This document shows, one piece after another, positions 13,525-18,302 of a stretch of 18,302 nucleotides of DNA. The first letter of the stretch is position 1, and every line of letters begins with the position of its first letter. The stretch is from CAZNRY01 sp964575675 (GTDB lineage Bacteria > Eisenbacteria > RBG-16-71-46 > CAIMUX01 > VGJL01). The DNA is taken from positions 1 through 18,302 of the forward strand of contig CAZNRY010000080.1 of the NCBI GenBank assembly GCA_964575675.1, written 5' to 3'. The position numbers and the translations under genes are program-made. The notes below the pieces were generated by a model, which saw only the letters and a list, made by a program, of their open reading frames with translations, did no database searches and had not been told where the DNA came from.

Positions 13525-14070
13525 ATGTCTACCCATCGACTCATGCTCCGATCATTCCGGTGGATCGCCATTGCCATCTGGATGGCCTTCCTTCCCGCTT
13601 CGGTCTTCTCCGACGAGGAGCGGGTCCCCATCCTCACCCCCGTGGGTCCTTCCGCGCTTGAAGCCCCCGGCGGTCTTGCGCCCATCCGTCTCGCGCCGGA
13701 TGTCGGGGAGATCCCCCTTGTTGCCGTGTTGCTTCCTCTCCGCCTCGAGGGGGACAAGGGCTCTCGCGGGATTCTGATCGAGGGTCCTCTTCGGGAGCCG
13801 ACACCGAATGAGCGGCTGAAACTCGAGGCGGCGCGACGGGCGCGCACGGGGGCCGCGGCCGCCCCATCTTCCGTGGGCGATCGGCCTTCCCTGGAAGAGA
13901 ACAAGCGTGCGCTCCTCGAAGCTTCGAGTCGCACTCAACTGACCATCGACCCTGCGGCCGGCCTCGGCATCGAGATCCCGGAGGTGCAGGAGACCGGTCC
14001 TCCCGGACTCAACCCGACCGAGCGAGCAAAGCTGCTCGAGCAGGGCGCCACCCAGGAGGTGCGGCCATGA
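13525..14070 (+). CDS. Exported protein of unknown function with three short helix-like repeats
   Basis: The protein has 181 residues. The ATG at 13525 has AAGGAG upstream at about eight bases. Residues 1-29 (basic start, WIAIAIWMAFLPASVFS) form a signal peptide. The mature part is Pro/Leu/Glu-rich. Three related segments recur: PTPNERLKLEAARRA (92-106), PSLEENKRALLEASS (121-135) and NPTERAKLLEQGA (163-175), all of the form (N/S)xxE(R/N)xKxLLE. They are likely short amphipathic helices. The end overlaps the next gene as ATGA, so the product is made together with the large metallopeptidase-like protein. A role as inhibitor, pro-domain in trans, chaperone or anchoring partner is possible but only inferred from coupling. 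No family is recognised. Confidence 0.7.
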   Translation: MSTHRLMLRSFRWIAIAIWMAFLPASVFSDEERVPILTPVGPSALEAPGGLAPIRLAPDVGEIPLVAVLLPLRLEGDKGSRGILIEGPLREPTPNERLKLEAARRARTGAAAAPSSVGDRPSLEENKRALLEASSRTQLTIDPAAGLGIEIPEVQETGPPGLNPTERAKLLEQGATQEVRP

Positions 14071-17000
14071 AGCGGGCAACTCTTCTGCTCCTCTTTGTCG
14101 GCCTGGCAGTGGCGACCGCCGGTGGAGCCTTCGGTCAGAACGCCCCGCAAATCCCGCTCGAGGGGTTCTTCACGGAGGAGGATCTCGAAGTCGCGCGCCT
14201 GCGCGCGCTCGAGACGCCGCCTCCCGGATCCGACTGGGAAGGCGATCGCCGACCGGATGAGACCATCGCCCCGTCCACTCCGGGGTTCCGGCTGAACGAC
14301 GACAACGACACGGCCCACTATGCTCGCGGGACCACTCTTGTGCTCCACATCTTCGTGAGCCACACCGGCGGGACCTATACGGGAACGGAGATGGCATCGG
14401 CTGCGGCCGCGGCGCAGACCGCGAAGGACTGGTACCGCAACACGGCGCCCTACGGCGCCAACATCCACTTCGACCACGACGGAACCAACGGCTACTACTA
14501 CCTCACGGCCAGCCTTCCCTACCTCATCCCGCATGATGGCTTCACCTACGGGATGATGAACGAGATCCTGACCTCCTGGGGCTACTCCGACGCCGACGGC
14601 GACGGCGCCATCGTCGACGACTTCACAGCGTCCATGCAGAACTGGGCCGGCGGATGGGACAACGTCATCTCGACCTGGGAGCCTCGCCAGACGGGACGAT
14701 CCTGGGCCGGGGCCGGACTGGCCTACTGCTTCCTCTATTTCGGCGCGCCCGCCGGCGTCTACGCGCATGAGTGGGGACATGTCTACGGCGCCTGCGACGA
14801 GTACGTCGAGGAGGGACACTGCGGAGGCGGAATCGACTGCAACGTCTGCCGCAACTACTACCTCTTGGATCTGACCGAGAACGGGAACTGCGCCCTTCCC
14901 GCCTGCCCGCTGAACATCCCCTGCGTGATGAAGTACAACACATGGAATCTCTGCGACTACACGCACGAGGTCTGGGGTTGGGACGACTCGGACGGAAACG
15001 GGATTCTCGACACCGCCAAGCGAAAGATCGCCGGCGAAACCTACGTCATGATCTACGAGGTTCCCGGCCGCACGGCCATGTTCTGGAACGGGGTTGACGG
15101 TGGTTTCGTCCTCTCGCAGCGCTGGACGAGCTGGGCCGCCGCCGGCCTTCGCGGGCCCGCCAATGCCGACTACGATCTCACCCTCTACGGGGACAACAAC
15201 CACAACTACCTCTATGCCGGTTCGGCGCTCGGCACCGGATCGGTCGACTTCGTCGTCGGGGACTACAACCATGCCACCGTCGGGAACGAGCACCTGGCCG
15301 TGACCCACTACTCCGGGAGCTGGGACAACTACGAGCTCTTCTGGGACAGCGGGGATGACCTCCTCTTCGCCGACGGGATCGAACGCAGCGAGTACTGGCA
15401 TCCGCTGGAGGTCGTGCGCGCCTGGGACCTTCCGCTCTTTGCCGGGGAGCGCGTCTCCTTTCAGGTGACTCCGAACTCGGCCAACCTCGATCTCGGGATG
15501 GCCCTCTTCCGGTCGAACGGCACTCCCTACTGGAGCGGCCGCTCCGGCGCGCAGTGGGAGGTCGACTCTTACGGGATCGGCGGCATCGAGTACATCACCT
15601 GGACCGTGCCGGCTGATGATGTCTACGGGTTCGTGCTCTTCTCGAAGGTGGAGTCCGGGGGCGACTACACACTGCAGATCGGAGGCATTCCGTACACTCT
15701 GGCGGAAGAGTCTCCCGTCACGACCGGTGGAGATCTACAGCTCTACAACTACGATCCAAACGCGGGCTACTGGTCTCTGACCGCGTGCCGGCCGGCCGGA
15801 GATACGGATGTCCGCCTGGCCCTGTTCGACGACGCCAACTACCAGACCCCTCTCGAGGACGCCTCGGACGCCGGCGTGGGCGGGATGGAGCTCCTGGCGG
15901 TCGACTACAACCACGCTCCCGTGAACCGGGATCACCTGCGCATGGTCCGGACGTGGGGCGGCGGCACCCACACGATCGAGTGGGAACACGACCCCGAGAT
16001 CATCTCGGCGCCGGTGGGCGGCTGGTGGATCTCGGGCTACCTGGGCAAGGTCTGGGATGCGGGCCTCCTGGCCGGCCAGTCCTACTTCCTCCGCCAGTAC
16101 CACGCGCCGGGATCGGTGATGGATACCGGCGTCTACCTCTTCGCGTCGACGGACGGTGACTCCTACAAGAGCCGCTCCGATGCCGCGGCCGGCAGCGACG
16201 CGCACGCCGCGGGAGAGGGAGGGGAGTGGTTCTCCTACACGCCGCCACAGAATGACTGGTACGGGGTCTACTTCACGGTGCCCAACGATGGAGCCGACTC
16301 GTACAGCATCTGGCTGGGTCCCCAGGTGTCGCCCGCCGAGGGGTACACGGCTGCTCTTGCCGAACCCGTCGTTTTCGGCGAGGCGGAGGTCTGGTCCCCG
16401 TATTGGACGGTCTTCGCCGCGCGCGCACAGGGAGGGGGTCCGGCGAGCATCTGGCTGTATGGGGACGACGCCTACTCCTCGAGCGGCTTCTTGGCGGATG
16501 ACCAGAGCGGGCAGTCTGTGGTCTACATCGTGGGCGACTTCAACCACTCCCCGTATGCGACCTACTACCCGAGATACCTCCACGAAGGAGGGGGCGCGAT
16601 GTCGTTTCAGTGGGAGAGCGGCCCGGAGACGGTGACCTTCACCCCGGGGCAGACGAACTCGTACAACTGGACCTGGCCGACCGGGAACATCGCGGCGATG
16701 TGGGATGTCCACGTCGACGGCTCGGTCGCCGGCGGCCGCGACGTGCGTTTCCTGGTCTCCGATCTCTCGGGGACGAATGACTTCTCTCTGGCCTGCTTCG
16801 CGTCGAACGGAGCGGCCTACTTCGGCACGTTCCTGAACGCGTTGGGTCAGGCCGATGCGACGGGCATCGGCGGGACGGAGGAGATCACCGTTCACCTGGA
16901 TCGCGAGGATTGGTACGGGCTGCTGCTCACCAGCAAGTCGCCCGCCGGGGGTGGGAGCTACTTGCTTCAGGTCATCGACCCGGCCGGCGCCAGCTCGGTG

Positions 17001-17294
17001 CAGACGCAGGATGCAGGGGTCTTCTCGTTGCGGGCGCGGACCGGAAATCCCTTCGACTCGTCGATCGGAATCGAGTTCGGTCTGCCGGATCCCGGGCAGG
17101 CGCGGGTTTCGGTCTACGATATCCAGGGACGGGAAGTGCGGCGGCTGCACGATGTGTTCACGCCCGGAGGTACGCGCACGGTGACGTGGGATGGGAGCGA
17201 CTCGAAGGGGAATCAGGCGGCGACCGGAGTCTATTTCGTTCGGCTGAATGCGGGGGGGAGGGAATCGACGATCCGGATCGTGCGGGATAGGTGA
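14067..17294 (+). CDS. Large exported zinc-metallopeptidase-like protein with DYNH modules and a FlgD-like C-terminal domain
   Basis: The protein has 1075 residues. The ATG at 14067 has GGAGGT upstream and overlaps the previous stop. Residues 1-23 are a signal peptide. The zinc motif HEWGH (234-238) is followed by GACDEY (Asp244/Glu245), as in M64-like peptidases (HExxH...DEY), and by CVMKY (286-290) and NLCDY, reminiscent of their C-x-M ... C region. Many Cys (about 243-300) suggest disulphides. Calcium-loop-like DADGDG (175-180) and DSDGNG (307-312) are present. About 390-985 holds three modules marked by DYNH (399, 613) and DFNH (824), spaced 214 and 211 residues, each with a (V/W)YG(F/V/L) strand late in the module, like PPC-type beta-sandwiches. 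From about 990, FGLPDPGQARVSVYDIQGRE and VTWDGSDSKGNQAATGVYFV form a FlgD-like/type IX-like sorting domain. Peptidase activity is inferred; substrate unknown. Confidence 0.85.
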   Translation: MKRATLLLLFVGLAVATAGGAFGQNAPQIPLEGFFTEEDLEVARLRALETPPPGSDWEGDRRPDETIAPSTPGFRLNDDNDTAHYARGTTLVLHIFVSHTGGTYTGTEMASAAAAAQTAKDWYRNTAPYGANIHFDHDGTNGYYYLTASLPYLIPHDGFTYGMMNEILTSWGYSDADGDGAIVDDFTASMQNWAGGWDNVISTWEPRQTGRSWAGAGLAYCFLYFGAPAGVYAHEWGHVYGACDEYVEEGHCGGGIDCNVCRNYYLLDLTENGNCALPACPLNIPCVMKYNTWNLCDYTHEVWGWDDSDGNGILDTAKRKIAGETYVMIYEVPGRTAMFWNGVDGGFVLSQRWTSWAAAGLRGPANADYDLTLYGDNNHNYLYAGSALGTGSVDFVVGDYNHATVGNEHLAVTHYSGSWDNYELFWDSGDDLLFADGIERSEYWHPLEVVRAWDLPLFAGERVSFQVTPNSANLDLGMALFRSNGTPYWSGRSGAQWEVDSYGIGGIEYITWTVPADDVYGFVLFSKVESGGDYTLQIGGIPYTLAEESPVTTGGDLQLYNYDPNAGYWSLTACRPAGDTDVRLALFDDANYQTPLEDASDAGVGGMELLAVDYNHAPVNRDHLRMVRTWGGGTHTIEWEHDPEIISAPVGGWWISGYLGKVWDAGLLAGQSYFLRQYHAPGSVMDTGVYLFASTDGDSYKSRSDAAAGSDAHAAGEGGEWFSYTPPQNDWYGVYFTVPNDGADSYSIWLGPQVSPAEGYTAALAEPVVFGEAEVWSPYWTVFAARAQGGGPASIWLYGDDAYSSSGFLADDQSGQSVVYIVGDFNHSPYATYYPRYLHEGGGAMSFQWESGPETVTFTPGQTNSYNWTWPTGNIAAMWDVHVDGSVAGGRDVRFLVSDLSGTNDFSLACFASNGAAYFGTFLNALGQADATGIGGTEEITVHLDREDWYGLLLTSKSPAGGGSYLLQVIDPAGASSVQTQDAGVFSLRARTGNPFDSSIGIEFGLPDPGQARVSVYDIQGREVRRLHDVFTPGGTRTVTWDGSDSKGNQAATGVYFVRLNAGGRESTIRIVRDR

Positions 17295-17558
17295 AACAAC
17301 GACCCTCCTGAAGGTTCACAGAGGCCTCGGCTCCGGGTCGGAGGGATCGGAGCACCCCGATCGGGCCGGGAGGAGATAGGAGTGCCCGCCAGACGCGGCG
17401 AGGGGGGATCCTCGCGCGTCAGCGGGGGATCCCGCCGTGCGAAACTGCCCACGGGGGTCATGAGGGGACGACCTTGAGGTCGGCGGACGGCTTGGTCACA
17501 CTCCATTGCGCCAGCCTGGTGCGGGGGATTGAAGCCCCGGGGGGCGTTGGATCTTCTT
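17295..17558. other. Intergenic stretch after the protease operon
   Basis: No gene is supported. A small inverted repeat CGACCT-TG-AGGTCG (17469-17482) is present, without a T-run. No convincing intrinsic terminator for the protease operon was found. Confidence 0.4.
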
Positions 17559-17672
17559 TCAGCCCAGGTTTCCGCCGGCGAGAAACCGATCCACGTTCGC
17601 CTCTGTCACCCCCTCTGGGAAGACTTCGATCTCCGCCCCGGGGTGGACCCGCCGCAGTCGTTCGGCCGTGAG
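17559..17672 (-). pseudogene. ThiF/HesA/MoeB-like gene remnant
   Basis: The minus strand reads TAERLRRVHPGAEIEVFPEG, then VTEANVDRFLAGGNLG and a stop. This resembles the E1-like (ThiF) superfamily stretch (A..L..(I/V)NP...(V/I)...... (V/L)T..N(V/A)..(F/L)) that precedes VVDG.D. Only about 37 codons remain; the nucleotide-binding N-terminus and the region after the stop are missing. It abuts the IS91-like end at 17673 on its 5' side, so the element appears to have replaced the upstream part. The short length limits certainty. Confidence 0.4.
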
Positions 17673-17933
17673 CGTGTAGGGGATTGTATCCAGCAACCTA
17701 CCGAGTAACGCGCCCGGTCGAGACGAACGGAGGGGTCGAAAACGCCACGGGGCTGGTCCGGGCGCCCTCGGGCCCCCGAAAACAGGTCGCTGGCAGCCTC
17801 GAACAACGCCCGCGGCAGCCGCACTCCCCTTCGCCCCAGCACTCAGCTCGCCTTCGCGCATGGCATTCTCCCCTGACGGTCCGCCCTCGCGCGCCGACCG
17901 CGTCCTTTCCGACCCACAGCATCTCCCCTCACC
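17673..17933 (-). mobile_element. IS91-like element, 3' non-coding region with terminal sequence copy C
   Basis: Read from the transposase, this region follows the stop codon at 17929 and ends in GGATACAATCCCCTACAC at about 17673. Its parts recur elsewhere: 17673-17736 at 10967-11029 and, inverted, at 7692-7743; 17752-17880 at 7313-7421. In IS91-type elements the transposase-3' side carries the rolling-circle origin end, so this is a candidate oriIS region; that assignment is inference. Confidence 0.6.
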
Positions 17934-18302
17934 GGCATGACCAGCCCGCCGCCTCCGGCAGACTTGCCGTATCGCCCGGCGGCCCACGACCAACAAACGG
18001 GTCCCGCCCTCCCCTCTCTCGCATCCCGGCCAGGATGCGATCCACCACCGCGGGGTCGGTGATCACAGAGACGATCTTCATCTCCACACGACAGCGGGGA
18101 CACAGAAGCGGGTCCACTTCCAGGATCTTCCGCAGCAGCCGCGCCCAGCTCGCCCGCCGCTTGCGCTGAAACCCACCATCCTCTTCCCCCGCCGAAACGC
18201 CCGTCCTTCCGACACGTCCCTGGCGCAGCAGGGCCCGCCGCTTGCGATTCGCGTAGGCCCCGTAGTGATGGTAGGAATGCATACCTGACACGGATCCACG
18301 GC
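17929..18302 (-). pseudogene. IS91-like (Y2 type) transposase, C-terminal part, continues past the right edge
   Basis: The minus strand reads HSYHHYGAYANRKR, then RASWARLLRKILEVDPLLCP, RCRVEMKIVSVITDPAVVDR and ILAGM, ending in GPPGDTASLPEAAGWSCR and a stop at 17929. YYGxYANRxR followed by WARLLxK(V/I)xEVDPLxCPxC and M(K/R)(I/V)(I/V)(S/A)x(I/V)xDPxV(I/V)xxIL is the C-terminal signature of a large IS91-like transposase group, with a CxxC zinc-binding pair. The frame is open to the window edge, so a GTG at 18291 need not be the start. Whether the element is complete cannot be seen: the catalytic Tyr and HUH motifs would lie outside. The labelling as pseudogene is provisional. Confidence 0.7.

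Noticed and set aside
13935..17150. Minus-strand frames of 488 and 471 codons opposite the metallopeptidase-like gene
   Set aside because: They are V/G/R-rich mirror readings of a coding strand with signal peptide, zinc motif and regular modules; no start signals.
17469..17482. CGACCT-TG-AGGTCG as terminator of the protease operon
   Set aside because: Six-base arms with a two-base loop and no following T-run; not a credible intrinsic terminator.

Overview
The window is GC-rich bacterial DNA. Several exported proteins end in a FlgD-like Ig / type IX-like C-terminal domain (GxYF(V/A)RL then a basic tail). Together with the coding style this suggests a Candidatus Eisenbacteria-like or related FCB-type lineage. 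That is an inference from protein style; no rRNA is present to confirm it.

Region 1 (1-7230, minus strand) is a complete tryptophan operon, read from high to low coordinate: trpL leader, trpE, trpG, trpD, trpC, trpF, trpB, trpA, then the 5' part of a DAHP synthase (aroF) that runs off the left edge. Every trp junction overlaps: five ATGA stop/start overlaps and one 8-bp overlap at trpD/trpC. The enzymes cover chorismate to tryptophan, and aroF would supply the first step of the shikimate pathway. In front of trpE lies a classical attenuator: a 34-codon leader peptide with three consecutive Trp codons, an 11-bp 1:2 hairpin, a competing 2:3 antiterminator and an 11-bp 3:4 terminator followed by a U-rich run.

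Region 2 (about 7250-13520) is a low-density accessory zone. It holds pieces of an IS91-like (Y2-type) transposase, at least three copies of what looks like that element's terminal sequence, and broken genes. The broken genes are an ECF sigma factor 5' end, a frameshifted Ig-like exported protein, two FlgD-like C-terminal fragments and a gene start cut off after six codons. Intact genes here are two small exported proteins of unknown function, an outer-membrane beta-barrel protein and an AAA/DUF4143 ATPase.

Region 3 (13525-17294, plus strand) is a two-gene, ATGA-coupled operon. It encodes a 181-aa exported protein with three short helix-like repeats and a 1075-aa exported zinc-metallopeptidase-like protein. 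The large protein has an HEWGH...DEY motif, a Cys-rich patch, three ~210-residue modules each marked by a D(Y/F)NH motif, and a FlgD-like C-terminal domain. It is the most distinctive protein of the window.

Region 4 (17295-18302) contains a short ThiF/HesA-like gene remnant abutting another IS91-like end, and the C-terminal part of the transposase running off the right edge. A 103-bp stretch here is identical to a relic at 13142-13244, so the element moved or recombined recently.
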